This document shows, one piece after another, positions 1-9,085 of a DNA stretch of 64,000 nucleotides. A model generated the notes under the pieces. That model saw only the letters and a list, made by a program, of their open reading frames with translations, had not been told where the DNA came from and searched no databases. The translations under genes and the position numbers were made by a program. Origin of the DNA: Moritella marina ATCC 15381 (GTDB taxonomy: Bacteria > Pseudomonadota > Gammaproteobacteria > Enterobacterales > Moritellaceae); the NCBI RefSeq assembly GCF_008931805.1, contig NZ_CP044399.1, positions 2,294,001 to 2,358,000 on the forward strand, read 5' to 3'. Each line of letters opens with the position of its first letter. The stretch's first letter is position 1.

Positions 1-1
1 C

Positions 2-964
2 CTAGCAATGCGTGCAGCGTTTAACTGGGACGATGTAGAGATAGTACAAATCAATGATCCAGCAGGGAATGCCGAAACATTAGCGCACCTACTGAATTTT
101 GATTCTATTCATGGCCGTTGGCAGCATCAAGCGGATTTTTTAGGGGATCGCATGATCATTGCCGATCACTTTATCCCGTGCACACGTAATACAGCGGTTG
201 CTGATACCGATTGGTCAGGCTGTGATGTGGTACTGGAAGCATCTGGTAAAATTAAAACCTCAGCGCTATTACAAGCTTATCTAGACCAAGGTGTTAAACG
301 CGTTGTTGTTACAGCGCCAGTAAAAGAGGAAGGCGTGTTAAACGTCGTCATGGGTGTTAACGACAATTTATATAACAAAGACCTGCACCCAATTGTGACA
401 GCAGCATCATGCACAACTAACTGCCTTGCCCCTGTGGTTAAAGTGTTAAAAGAAAAGCTCGGTATTAAACACGGTTCAATGACGACTATTCACAACATCA
501 CTAATACCCAGACCATTCTTGATGCACCCCACGCTGACTTACGCCGAGCACGTGCTTGTGGCACATCATTAATACCAACAACAACCGGTTCTGCAACAGC
601 GATAACCAATATTTTCCCTGAACTCACAGGTAAATTAAACGGTCATGCTATCCGCGTACCGCTAGCCAATGCTTCATTGACTGACTGTGTGTTTGAAGTG
701 GAGCGTGAAACGACAGCAGAAGAAGTGAATAGTTACTTCAAAGAGGCTGCAAAAGCAGAATTAAAAGATATTCTCGGTTATGAAGAACGCCCGTTAGTAT
801 CAATTGATTATAAAACCGATCCTCGTTCAAGTATTATTGATGCACTCTCAACGATGGTGGTTAATGGCACGCAAGTGAAAATTTATGCCTGGTATGACAA
901 CGAATGGGGCTATGCAAACCGCGCAGCTGAACTTGCTCGCATGGTAGGTCGTTCAGACAAATGA
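2..964 (+). CDS. ArsJ-associated glyceraldehyde-3-phosphate dehydrogenase (5' end outside window)
   Basis: GAPDH-family enzyme that in ArsJ operons converts glyceraldehyde-3-phosphate and arsenate to 1-arseno-3-phosphoglycerate, the substrate exported by ArsJ. The catalytic motif [10 protein letters not shown] is visible (Cys135 counted from the first in-window Met). The frame is open to the window edge (Leu-Ala before that Met) and the usual N-terminal NAD-binding residues are missing, so the true start lies upstream. The region after the active site (HNITNTQ, then RRARACGTS) differs from glycolytic GAPDH and fits the arsenic-linked branch. Its stop overlaps the ATG of the next gene by 4 bases (ATGA), which implies translational coupling. 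Function rests on family knowledge and on the arsJ neighbour; any ArsR regulator would lie outside the window. Confidence 0.9.
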   Translation, partial: LAMRAAFNWDDVEIVQINDPAGNAETLAHLLNFDSIHGRWQHQADFLGDRMIIADHFIPCTRNTAVADTDWSGCDVVLEASGKIKTSALLQAYLDQGVKRVVVTAPVKEEGVLNVVMGVNDNLYNKDLHPIVTAASCTTNCLAPVVKVLKEKLGIKHGSMTTIHNITNTQTILDAPHADLRRARACGTSLIPTTTGSATAITNIFPELTGKLNGHAIRVPLANASLTDCVFEVERETTAEEVNSYFKEAAKAELKDILGYEERPLVSIDYKTDPRSSIIDALSTMVVNGTQVKIYAWYDNEWGYANRAAELARMVGRSDK

Positions 965-2193
965 TAAAAGCGTTAGCGGGTATGTCCCCACAAATAAAAC
1001 AGTATCTTATCATTACCGGTAATTACTGGGCGTTCACCTTAACTGACGGCGCATTGCGCATGTTGGTGGTGCTGTATTTCCACCAGCTGGGTTACAGCCC
1101 GATAAATATCGCCATGTTATTTGTGTTTTATGAAGTGTTCGGCGTCATCACTAATTTAATTGGTGGCTGGTTAGGGGCACGTTTAGGCCTGAATAAAACG
1201 ATGAACATTGGTTTGGCGATGCAAATTGTCGCCTTAATGATGTTAACCGTACCCGCTGATATGCTGACTGTTGTTTATGTGATGATCGCACAAGCTTTAT
1301 CTGGTATTGCCAAAGACTTAAATAAAATGAGCGCCAAAAGTGCCATTAAATTGTTAGTACCAAAAAGCAATAATGGCAGCGCTACTAATAACAATAGTAG
1401 TGACAGTGATAACAAACTTTATCACTGGGTAGCTGTCTTAACAGGCTCTAAAAATGCACTTAAAGGCGTCGGTTTTTTCTTAGGTGGCGTACTACTAACG
1501 GCGCTTGGTTTTAAACACGCTATTCTGCTCATGGCGGCGATGTTATTGCTTGTTTGGATCTGGAGCTTAACCAGTTTAAAAGCCGAATTAGGCAAAGCCA
1601 AAAACAAGCCTAAGTTTACCGAGATATTTTCTAAAAGCCGCTCAATAAACCTATTATCAGCAGCGCGGTTATTTTTATTCGGTGCTCGTGATGTGTGGTT
1701 TGTAGTTGCCCTTCCGGTATTCTTGGCAACGACCTTTAATTGGGATCATTGGTGGGTTGGCGGCTTTATGGCTAGTTGGGTTATCGGTTATGGTATGGTG
1801 CAATCAATCGCGCCACGCTTTACTGGCAACGTACCTGAGCCACAAGCTGCAGCACGCTGGGCTGGTTACTTAGCGGTGATACCGGTATTGATCGCCATTG
1901 CCCTACACTATCAATTCTACGTGCAATTTTCCATTGTCTTTGGTTTATTGGTTTTCGGCGGCTTGTTCGCGATTAATTCATCATTACACAGTTACTTAAT
2001 CGTCAGCCTAGCTGACAGTGATGGTGTATCGATGGATGTTGGCTTTTACTACATGGCTAACGCGATGGGTCGCTTGATTGGCACGCTGTTATCAGGCTGG
2101 GTATTTCAAGTTTACGGGTTAGAAATGTGCTTGTGGATATCGGCAGTGTTTATCGCCATTTCAGCTGTGATAGCCTTGAAGTTAGAAGATTAA
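961..2193 (+). CDS. arsJ: Organoarsenical efflux MFS transporter ArsJ
   Basis: 410-residue major-facilitator permease with about 12 hydrophobic segments. It fits ArsJ, which exports 1-arseno-3-phosphoglycerate across the inner membrane; that ester then breaks down and releases arsenate outside. The N-terminus ([20 protein letters not shown]) and the conserved stretch around [16 protein letters not shown] are characteristic. A polar Asn/Ser-rich loop at about residues 138-150 probably lies in the cytoplasm. The start ATG overlaps the preceding GAPDH stop, and the two-gene arrangement is itself diagnostic of this arsenate-resistance pathway. A short hairpin follows the stop codon. Confidence 0.92.
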   Translation: MIKALAGMSPQIKQYLIITGNYWAFTLTDGALRMLVVLYFHQLGYSPINIAMLFVFYEVFGVITNLIGGWLGARLGLNKTMNIGLAMQIVALMMLTVPADMLTVVYVMIAQALSGIAKDLNKMSAKSAIKLLVPKSNNGSATNNNSSDSDNKLYHWVAVLTGSKNALKGVGFFLGGVLLTALGFKHAILLMAAMLLLVWIWSLTSLKAELGKAKNKPKFTEIFSKSRSINLLSAARLFLFGARDVWFVVALPVFLATTFNWDHWWVGGFMASWVIGYGMVQSIAPRFTGNVPEPQAAARWAGYLAVIPVLIAIALHYQFYVQFSIVFGLLVFGGLFAINSSLHSYLIVSLADSDGVSMDVGFYYMANAMGRLIGTLLSGWVFQVYGLEMCLWISAVFIAISAVIALKLED

Positions 2194-2222
2194 ACAGCGA
2201 CTCTAACATTAAAATAGTACCA

Positions 2223-2240
2223 GGCCAGTTTATACTGGCC
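2223..2240 (+). terminator. Hairpin after arsJ, possible terminator
   Basis: Perfect 7-bp stem GGCCAGT/ACTGGCC with loop TTAT, 30 bases after the arsJ stop, followed by ATTAAATT. The T-tract is weak, so this is only a probable Rho-independent terminator. Confidence 0.45.
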
Positions 2241-2323
2241 ATTAAATTAAGTTCAAACCTAATTGTTTATTCTAAAATATAACTCTATCTTCATGTGTAT
2301 CCCCTACAACTTGAGTTAGCGAC

Positions 2324-3613
2324 ATGATAATTGATTTTGGATTAAAAAATTTAGTACGCGCAAACAGGTATCTGCGCCTTGGTAATACCATCCACCTGCC
2401 AAAATCACTCGCCACCGTGACCACCATTAATCGACACGAAGAAGTAGAGCCTTTGTCTGTTGATATGACCCGTGATGGTGTCGATGCCATCTGGCAGTCT
2501 GTTGAAGAGATCTATAAAACCGCGACGCATCCCGCTATCTCATTGTGTTTTCGTCGCCAGGGTAAGATTATTTTAAGTCGCTCGATCGGTTATGCTAACG
2601 GCCATAAACCCAATGAAAAAGCAGATATGGATGCCCGATTAATGCAACCTGAAACGCCTCTTTGTTATTTCTCGGGATCAAAGGCGGTGACGGCATTTTT
2701 AATCCATTTGCTCAATGAAGATAAGCTCATCAATTTAGACGATGCTGTAAGTACTCATCTGCCTGAATTTGGTCGACACGGTAAACAAGACATCACAATC
2801 CATCAAGTTTTATCACATCGTAGCGGTATGTCAGCGATGCCAAGTTCACTGGGTATTAATGCGCTTGCAGATAACGACGAAATTTGGCGACAGCTGTGCG
2901 CCAAGTCACTACCGAGCTCTGAAGTGGGAAAACTTAATTATCACGCGGTCAGTGGCGGCTATATTTTAGAACGAATCATTACACAAGTCAGCGGTATGAG
3001 CATACAAGCATTTCTTGATTTAAGAGTCCGAAAACCAATGCAAATGAAATACTTTCACTACGGGCTAGATAAAACGCAAGGCAGCGAGTTAGCAGATAAC
3101 TACGCCACAGGCATCAAGGCCATGTACCCTATTTCATTCTTTATTAAGCGCGTATTAGGTGGTTCATTTGAGCATGTGGCTGAAGTCAGTAATACCGCCA
3201 TTTTTCAACAAGCGGTGATACCATCTGCAAACTTGATGGGGACAGCAGAAGAAATGGGCCGTTTCTATCAAATGCTATTAAATCATGGTGTCTGGGAAGG
3301 CAAACAGATCTGCCAGCCGATAACGGTGCAAGGTTTAATCCAAGAAACGGGATCATTAGAATTTGATCGTACGCTGATGGCACCAATGCGTTATAGCGCA
3401 GGCATGATGCTAGGCGCAAGTCCTATCGGTTTGTGGGGCATTAATAGTGCACAAGCATTTGGCCATATTGGTTTGATTAATAAACTGTTATGGGCAGACC
3501 CTGAGCGTGATATTTCGGTGTCGTTAGTTAATACCGGGCTACCGCTTGTGGCGAATCATATGCCATCCTTAATCAATTTTATGACCAGTATCAATAAGCA
3601 TTGCTCGCGCTAA
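2324..3613 (+). CDS. Serine hydrolase of the beta-lactamase (class C-like / EstB) fold
   Basis: 429-residue protein of the beta-lactamase/D-Ala-D-Ala peptidase-like fold. The nucleophile motif SxxK is visible as SGSK (Ser117-Lys120), followed by family-typical stretches LNEDKLINLDDAV and TIHQVLSHRSGM. The second catalytic motif, usually YxN, appears as YHA near residue 209, a variant seen in esterase-like members. No signal peptide is evident, so it is probably cytoplasmic and more likely an esterase or peptidase than a resistance enzyme. The ATG at 2324 has a poor Shine-Dalgarno sequence, so the first residues are uncertain. It faces the convergent yheT-like gene. Substrate unknown. Confidence 0.8.
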   Translation: MIIDFGLKNLVRANRYLRLGNTIHLPKSLATVTTINRHEEVEPLSVDMTRDGVDAIWQSVEEIYKTATHPAISLCFRRQGKIILSRSIGYANGHKPNEKADMDARLMQPETPLCYFSGSKAVTAFLIHLLNEDKLINLDDAVSTHLPEFGRHGKQDITIHQVLSHRSGMSAMPSSLGINALADNDEIWRQLCAKSLPSSEVGKLNYHAVSGGYILERIITQVSGMSIQAFLDLRVRKPMQMKYFHYGLDKTQGSELADNYATGIKAMYPISFFIKRVLGGSFEHVAEVSNTAIFQQAVIPSANLMGTAEEMGRFYQMLLNHGVWEGKQICQPITVQGLIQETGSLEFDRTLMAPMRYSAGMMLGASPIGLWGINSAQAFGHIGLINKLLWADPERDISVSLVNTGLPLVANHMPSLINFMTSINKHCSR

Positions 3614-3634
3614 ACGCTACTATTCACTATTCAC

Positions 3635-4606
3635 TTATTCGACAAGCTGGGCAATACGTTCACTGGCCCAGCTTTCAAACTTCCAGTTTTTAATAAATGC
3701 ACAGTGCCCGCCTTTCGCTTGCAGGTCTATATTCAGCCATTGCGATTGATGTAACTTCGCTAGGTGACCAGGTGGGATCATAGGATCGTCTTCAGACGTA
3801 ATGATCGTGGTAGGTATTGCCAATTGGCTCAACCCTGCATCAATAATCGAGTAAGCCTCGAAGTATGCATCACGACTGCTAAAATTAGTATAACGGTCAA
3901 CAAAAAAAAAGTTCATTTCATCGAGTGTTTTTAATTTTTTCAATGCGTTGCCATAACCTAACTGTGGATAATAGCGTAATTTTTTGACTAACGAACGTTT
4001 CCACTTAGCGACAAAATACTGTTCATACAATGGAAAACCAGCACTTAATTCGGCCATCGTCGTGGGTGGATGTAACACAGGGCAGATCGCAATCGCTTGA
4101 TGTAATTCAATCCCCGCAGACTTGGCGATATTGGCTACGCGTAAACAGAAATTACCACCGAGTGAATAACCGCATAACACATTATGTTTACCACCAAATT
4201 GATGACAAATGTATTTAACTGCTTCAGCGACTTCTTCTAAGCGTGACGAGTTAAATAGTTCCGCGTTTAAATGGTGGGTCTCGCCGTGATCGCGAAAGTT
4301 AAGCCGAAACACATCGTAACCCGCATCAAGCAGCTTTTGGCCACTAGATAATACATACAACGAATCAGCACAGCCTTCCCAACCATGCAAGATAACAGCA
4401 AGTCCTTTCGATGGCGTTGTAGTGTTATTTTTGCTAAGAAAACCTTCTAATCTAACCCCTTGTGGCGTAGTGATAATATGCTGCTTTGCCAAACAGAGTA
4501 ATTGGTTCGCACGTCGTTTCTCGAAATATTTTCTAGGACCAGAGCTAGACAACATCGATTGCAGGTGGTTATTACTCAGACCTAGTGCCGGTTTAAATTT
4601 AGTCAT
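3635..4606 (-). CDS. yheT: YheT-family alpha/beta hydrolase
   Basis: 323-residue alpha/beta hydrolase of the YheT/EMB8 (AB_hydrolase_4) family. Visible are the oxyanion-region motif HGWEGCADS, the dipeptide FRDHGETHH typical of the family, the nucleophile elbow GYSLGGN, and the C-terminal acid and base regions TSEDDPMIP and GGHCAF. Length matches E. coli YheT. The protein is predicted to be a cytoplasmic esterase of unknown substrate. In many gammaproteobacteria yheT sits beside yheU and prkB; here it stands alone between a serine hydrolase and the ynj operon. Its tail faces the preceding gene, 21 bases away. Confidence 0.87.
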   Translation of the reverse strand: MTKFKPALGLSNNHLQSMLSSSGPRKYFEKRRANQLLCLAKQHIITTPQGVRLEGFLSKNNTTTPSKGLAVILHGWEGCADSLYVLSSGQKLLDAGYDVFRLNFRDHGETHHLNAELFNSSRLEEVAEAVKYICHQFGGKHNVLCGYSLGGNFCLRVANIAKSAGIELHQAIAICPVLHPPTTMAELSAGFPLYEQYFVAKWKRSLVKKLRYYPQLGYGNALKKLKTLDEMNFFFVDRYTNFSSRDAYFEAYSIIDAGLSQLAIPTTIITSEDDPMIPPGHLAKLHQSQWLNIDLQAKGGHCAFIKNWKFESWASERIAQLVE

Positions 4607-4852
4607 GCTTGTCGCTACTACGCTCTTAACCCAAAATGAAGCCTAACTGTACAGTATAATTCACTTCAGGTAATTCACTTCTGTCATATCCATGCCCGAG
4701 CTAGTCACACTTCTAACATCTTGATGTAATTTAACTACCTACTACTAATATGAGTATATGAATATGATTACAATGCGTTATAATTCATTTTATAAACATA
4801 GCAGGCAATAATTTTAGCTCAGCTATTAGCTCAATTTGAAAAAGGATATTTC

Positions 4853-6010
4853 ATGCTCAAACTCATACATAAGCTATTCGTTGGTTTTAGCTTATTGCTA
4901 ATCACTACATTTAGCCAAGCGAACGACCTAGATTGGCCAGCTGTAGAGCAAAAAGCCAAAGGACAAACCGTTTATTTTTATGCTTGGGGTGGCAGTCCTG
5001 AAATCAATAACTACTTACGTTGGGCGGATAAACGGTTAAACAGTGAATACGGCGTGCGTCTCAAGCACGTTAAGGTCGGTGATATTGCCGAAGCCATCAC
5101 CCGCTTAGCCGCAGAAAAAACCGCCAAAAAGAACACCAACGGCAGCGTTGATATGGTGTGGGTGAACGGTGAAAACTTCAAATCAATGAAGCGTTATGAT
5201 CTGATCACTGATTCGTTTGCAACACAACTACCCAACTGGCGCTATGTTGATAAGACCTTACCGGTCGACAGTGATTTTTCAGAGCCCACTCTCGGATTAG
5301 AAGCACCTTGGGGTGTCGGCCAGCTCGTGTTTATTTATGACACTGAAAACTTAGATAACCCACCAACAAGCTTTAACGAATTGCTTGCTTACGCAATTGA
5401 GCACCCAAATAAAATTAGTTACCCAAAACCACCCTCATTTCACGGCACCAGCTTTTTGAAAGCAGCCTTGTTAGAGTTGGCCAGTGATAATACACCATTA
5501 TACAAACCCGTAGATACTCAGTCTTTCGCGGCAATATCAGCACCGTTATGGAATTATCTCGACAAGTTAAATCTCGTCGCTTGGCATCAAGGTAAGCAAT
5601 TTCCAGGCAGCGCATCTGAAACAATTCAGCTTCTCGATGATGGCGAACTCGATATTGCCATTTCGTTTAATCCCAATGAAGCGACCACATCACAGCAAAG
5701 TGGCAAGCTCAGCGACACCACGGTGGCTTATGCAATGAAAGCCGGTGCACTATCGAACATTCATTTTCTCTCAATTCCATGGAACGCAGCAGCGAAAGAA
5801 GGCGCATTAGTGGCGATTAACTTCTTATTAAGCCCTGAGGCACAGTCTCGTAAAGGGGACCTAGCGATTTGGGGCGATCCGACGGTATTAGCGCCGCGGC
5901 ACATCACAGGTTCAGCACAAAAAACCAAATTGTTTAAATCAATCCCAGAACCACACCCAAGTTGGCAAGCAGCACTTGAAGCTGAATGGCAAAAACGCTA
6001 CGGACACTAG
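4853..6010 (+). CDS. ynjB: ABC transporter substrate-binding protein YnjB
   Basis: 385-residue periplasmic solute-binding protein with an N-terminal signal peptide (hydrophobic stretch ending SQAND, residues 1-24). It belongs to the YnjB family, recognised by the YFYAWGGSPEINNYLRWA opening and the DMVWVNGENF segment. It starts an operon with a permease (13 bases downstream), an ATPase and a CDP-alcohol phosphatidyltransferase, the same order as in E. coli apart from a missing ynjE. The ligand of YnjBCD is not established. The ATG is preceded by AAAAAGGATATTTC, giving a good ribosome-binding site. The 246-base upstream region probably holds the operon promoter. Confidence 0.9.
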   Translation: MLKLIHKLFVGFSLLLITTFSQANDLDWPAVEQKAKGQTVYFYAWGGSPEINNYLRWADKRLNSEYGVRLKHVKVGDIAEAITRLAAEKTAKKNTNGSVDMVWVNGENFKSMKRYDLITDSFATQLPNWRYVDKTLPVDSDFSEPTLGLEAPWGVGQLVFIYDTENLDNPPTSFNELLAYAIEHPNKISYPKPPSFHGTSFLKAALLELASDNTPLYKPVDTQSFAAISAPLWNYLDKLNLVAWHQGKQFPGSASETIQLLDDGELDIAISFNPNEATTSQQSGKLSDTTVAYAMKAGALSNIHFLSIPWNAAAKEGALVAINFLLSPEAQSRKGDLAIWGDPTVLAPRHITGSAQKTKLFKSIPEPHPSWQAALEAEWQKRYGH

Positions 6011-6023
6011 CTACGGACCTTAA

Positions 6024-7805
6024 TTGAACGCTTTATTAAAATCAGTAAACAGCCAGTCAATCGCATCAATCACCTTTAAAGTGGTTGTGCTATTGACGGT
6101 TATTATCAGTTTTTTACCTTTATTTCCTGGGCTGGTTGGATTAATTTTTGCCGCCTTTGGTTATATCCCTGCGATTGATCAATACACATTTTCATTTACT
6201 GGTTTTAATGCCCTGCTTGCTTGGCCGGGGTTAAACCAATCAATCATGCTGACTTTATTTGTTAGTATTACCAGTACGTTATTATCCGCTGTATGTTGCT
6301 TCGCTATTTTACAGTCCTGCTGGCATAGCCGATGGTGGAAACAAATAGAAACCCTGCTAGCGCCTATCATGGCGCTGCCACACGTTGCATTTGCGGTTGG
6401 CTTTGCCTTCTTGTTTACACCAAGTGGCTTTATTGCCCGGGTATTTGGTGAACAAATAGACTGGCAGTTAATTCATGACCAATATGGTATTGGTCTCATT
6501 CTTGCGCTAACACTGAAAGAAATACCCTTTCTACTGTTCATGAGTATTCCCCTGCTCAAGCAACTAAACATCAATACCACACTGATCACGGCGCAGAGTT
6601 TAGGTTATAACAATGCCCAAGCATGGCAAAAAATTATCTTGCCGCAATGGCTACCTAAGATCCGCTTCTCTTTGTTTGCTGTGATGGCTTATAGTATTTC
6701 AGTGGTGGATGTCGCCCTAATCATAGGCCCAACCCAACCACCGACATTGGCTGTACTGGTATGGCAATGGCTCAATGACGCCGATTTAGCGACCTTACCT
6801 AAAGCCTCTGCTGGCGCGTTAGTATTATTATTACTGTGTTTAGTCACCCTGTTTAGTATCCGTTTAGCGGAGTGGTTAATAACGGTAAAATGTAAAACTT
6901 GGCAGTCAAATGGGCGCTATTCGCTACCAATTGGTGGTAAAAGTATAATTACCATCACTTATCTCATCGCCCTTATCACTTTGCCTATGTTATTAATTTG
7001 GTCGTTTGCACAGCGCTGGCGATTCCCAGATATAACACCGTCAAAATGGTCACTACGGTTTTGGCAACAAGAATGGCATTATCTACTCGATATCATCGCT
7101 AATAGCATGATGATCGCGTTAATTAGCGCCACGATTGCCTTAATATTCGCAATTATTGTGCATGAGCATAGCGTCAAAGCAGCGGCCAATAAGCAATGGC
7201 TAAAAGTACCAAGATTGTTAATTGCGATCCCGATGTTGGCCCCGCAATTGTCTTTATTATTTGGTATGCAAGTGGCAACATTATACATAGCACATCAGTA
7301 CTATTATTTGTGGGTTATCTGGGCACATACTTTCTTTGCTTTCCCTTATATTTTCCTTGCACTAGATGGGCCATGGCGCAGTTATGATCAACGTTTAGAT
7401 AATGTCGCGCTGAGTTTGGGCATGTCGCCGTTTAAAACCTGGTGGCAGATCAAACGGCCATTATTACTCCCGGCTATTTGGATAGCTTGGGCGGTGGGCA
7501 TCAGTGTCAGTCTGGCGCAATATCTACCGACATTAATGCTCGGTTCTGGGCGTATCTCCACCTTAACTACCGAGGCGGTGGCGCTATCGAGTGGACAAGA
7601 TCGGCGAATTAGCGCTATTTATGCGTTATTGCAATCCATTACCCCGTTCATATTTTATATTATCGCGATAGTGGCAAGCCGTAAAACAGGCTCACTCGAA
7701 CAACAAGATGCAGGCTCTAATCATCATACTCATGCGACGACTTCAGCGCCTCCATCAACATCAACCAATAGAGTAACCACACGCAATGTCTCTATCAGTA
7801 AATAA
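6024..7805 (+). CDS. ynjC: ABC transporter permease YnjC (double-length)
   Basis: 593-residue inner-membrane permease with two tandem binding-protein-dependent transport domains in one chain, each containing an EAA-type cytoplasmic loop (AQSLGYNNAQAWQKIILP and ALSLGMSPFKTWWQIKRP). This two-domain layout matches YnjC, which runs about 510 residues in E. coli. The extra length includes a polar His/Thr/Ser-rich tail of about 40 residues that overlaps the start of the ATPase gene by 20 bases. Initiation appears to be at TTG (6024), 13 bases after the ynjB stop, since no nearby in-frame ATG exists. Translational coupling to ynjB is likely. Confidence 0.88.
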   Translation: MNALLKSVNSQSIASITFKVVVLLTVIISFLPLFPGLVGLIFAAFGYIPAIDQYTFSFTGFNALLAWPGLNQSIMLTLFVSITSTLLSAVCCFAILQSCWHSRWWKQIETLLAPIMALPHVAFAVGFAFLFTPSGFIARVFGEQIDWQLIHDQYGIGLILALTLKEIPFLLFMSIPLLKQLNINTTLITAQSLGYNNAQAWQKIILPQWLPKIRFSLFAVMAYSISVVDVALIIGPTQPPTLAVLVWQWLNDADLATLPKASAGALVLLLLCLVTLFSIRLAEWLITVKCKTWQSNGRYSLPIGGKSIITITYLIALITLPMLLIWSFAQRWRFPDITPSKWSLRFWQQEWHYLLDIIANSMMIALISATIALIFAIIVHEHSVKAAANKQWLKVPRLLIAIPMLAPQLSLLFGMQVATLYIAHQYYYLWVIWAHTFFAFPYIFLALDGPWRSYDQRLDNVALSLGMSPFKTWWQIKRPLLLPAIWIAWAVGISVSLAQYLPTLMLGSGRISTLTTEAVALSSGQDRRISAIYALLQSITPFIFYIIAIVASRKTGSLEQQDAGSNHHTHATTSAPPSTSTNRVTTRNVSISK

Positions 7806-8439
7806 TCTGAGTATTCTTGATAATGACAAACAGCCTTTGTTTGCCCCGATCTCGTTTTCTGTTCAGCCCGGTGAAATATTAACGTTAATGGGCCCGAGCG
7901 GCTGCGGTAAATCGAGCTTATTAAGTGCTATCGCCGGGCATAAGTCCGCTGATTTTAGCTATCAAGGTGAATGTTATTATCAACAACTATTATTAAATGA
8001 ACTGCCTGCCGATAAACGCAACATAGGCATCTTATTTCAAGATGATTTATTATTCCCGCATTTAAATATTTGGCAAAATTTGGCGATCGCATTGCCCAAT
8101 CAAGTCAAAAAAGCACAACGTAAAACGTTGGCATTAAAAACGTTAGCAGAACTCAATTTAGTCGAACTTGCCGATAAGTCACCTATGCAGATATCTGGCG
8201 GCCAACGTGCGCGTATTAGTATGATGCGCATGTTACTTGCCGAGCCTGCAGTGGTATTGCTCGATGAACCCTTTAGTAAGTTAGATAAGTCATTACGCAG
8301 TGAATTTAGAAATTGGGTGTTTGCCCAAACAGTCAGCAGAAAACTGCCTGTATTAATGGTGACGCACGACGCTGACGATGTCCCAATAGGAAGTAGATGC
8401 CTACGCTGGCCTTGGAATAAGGAGATTCAAGATGCTTGA
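7786..8439 (+). CDS. ynjD: ABC transporter ATP-binding protein YnjD
   Basis: 217-residue ABC ATPase, the same length as E. coli YnjD. Walker A is GPSGCGKSS (about residue 36), the Q-loop is FQDDLLFP, the signature is ISGGQRARISM instead of LSGGQ, Walker B is VVLLDEPFSKLD, and the switch His lies in VTHDADD. It begins inside the last 20 bases of the permease gene and its end overlaps the start of the phosphatidyltransferase gene by 8 bases, so the four genes form one tightly coupled unit. It should energise import of the YnjB ligand. Confidence 0.92.
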   Translation: MSLSVNNLSILDNDKQPLFAPISFSVQPGEILTLMGPSGCGKSSLLSAIAGHKSADFSYQGECYYQQLLLNELPADKRNIGILFQDDLLFPHLNIWQNLAIALPNQVKKAQRKTLALKTLAELNLVELADKSPMQISGGQRARISMMRMLLAEPAVVLLDEPFSKLDKSLRSEFRNWVFAQTVSRKLPVLMVTHDADDVPIGSRCLRWPWNKEIQDA

Positions 8440-9058
8440 TCGTTATGCGATTAAAATTATCCGCTGGCCGATCAATACAGCGGCTAAAATAGTACATAAA
8501 ACCGGTATAAAAGCCGATCAAGTCACCTTGTTAGGCTTTGTGCTTGGATTGATGTGTTTCCCAGCATTAGCACTGCAAGAATACAATATCGCTTTGGTAT
8601 TCATCGCTTTAAATCGCATACTTGACGCGGTAGACGGCGCTGTTGCTCGTATACAGGGGATCACTGATAGCGGTGGTTTCTTAGATATTACCTTAGACTT
8701 TCTATTTTACTCATTGGTGCCGTTTGGCTTTGTGGTAGCCGACACTAGCGCTAACGCAGTCGCTGGTGCGTTTTTGATTTTCGCGTTTATTGGCACTGGC
8801 ACCAGCTTTTTAGCCTTTGCTATCATGGCGAGTAAACAAAGCATCGAAAATCCAGTGTATAAAAATAAATCTATGTACTACATCGGTGGACTAACTGAGG
8901 GCACTGAAACAATATTTTGCTTTATTTTAGTGTGTTTATTGCCACAGTACTTTGCCGCCATAGCCTACACATTCGCAGCGCTATGCTGGATCACGACAGC
9001 GACACGTATTTGGGCTGGATATCACACTTTAAAAACAGCCGATAGAACCCGCCCTTAG
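8432..9058 (+). CDS. ynjF: CDP-alcohol phosphatidyltransferase family protein YnjF
   Basis: 208-residue integral membrane enzyme of the CDP-alcohol phosphatidyltransferase superfamily. The signature D..DG..AR...G...D...D is present (from about residue 67: DAVDGAVAR, then GGFLDITLD). The spacing between AR and the next conserved Gly is 7 rather than the usual 8, as I recall for YnjF itself. Such enzymes transfer a phosphatidyl group to an alcohol; the acceptor for YnjF is unknown. Translational overlap with the ABC ATPase suggests that the imported solute, or a product made from it, could be the acceptor, but that is only inference. Confidence 0.88.
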   Translation: MLDRYAIKIIRWPINTAAKIVHKTGIKADQVTLLGFVLGLMCFPALALQEYNIALVFIALNRILDAVDGAVARIQGITDSGGFLDITLDFLFYSLVPFGFVVADTSANAVAGAFLIFAFIGTGTSFLAFAIMASKQSIENPVYKNKSMYYIGGLTEGTETIFCFILVCLLPQYFAAIAYTFAALCWITTATRIWAGYHTLKTADRTRP

Positions 9059-9085
9059 CGGAAAAAGGCGACTGAAAACGCTAAA

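Noticed and set aside
4646-4655. ACTGTACAGT palindrome as a LexA box
   Set aside because: LexA sites need CTG-N10-CAG; here the halves are only two bases apart. It is a perfect 10-base palindrome but too short to assign.
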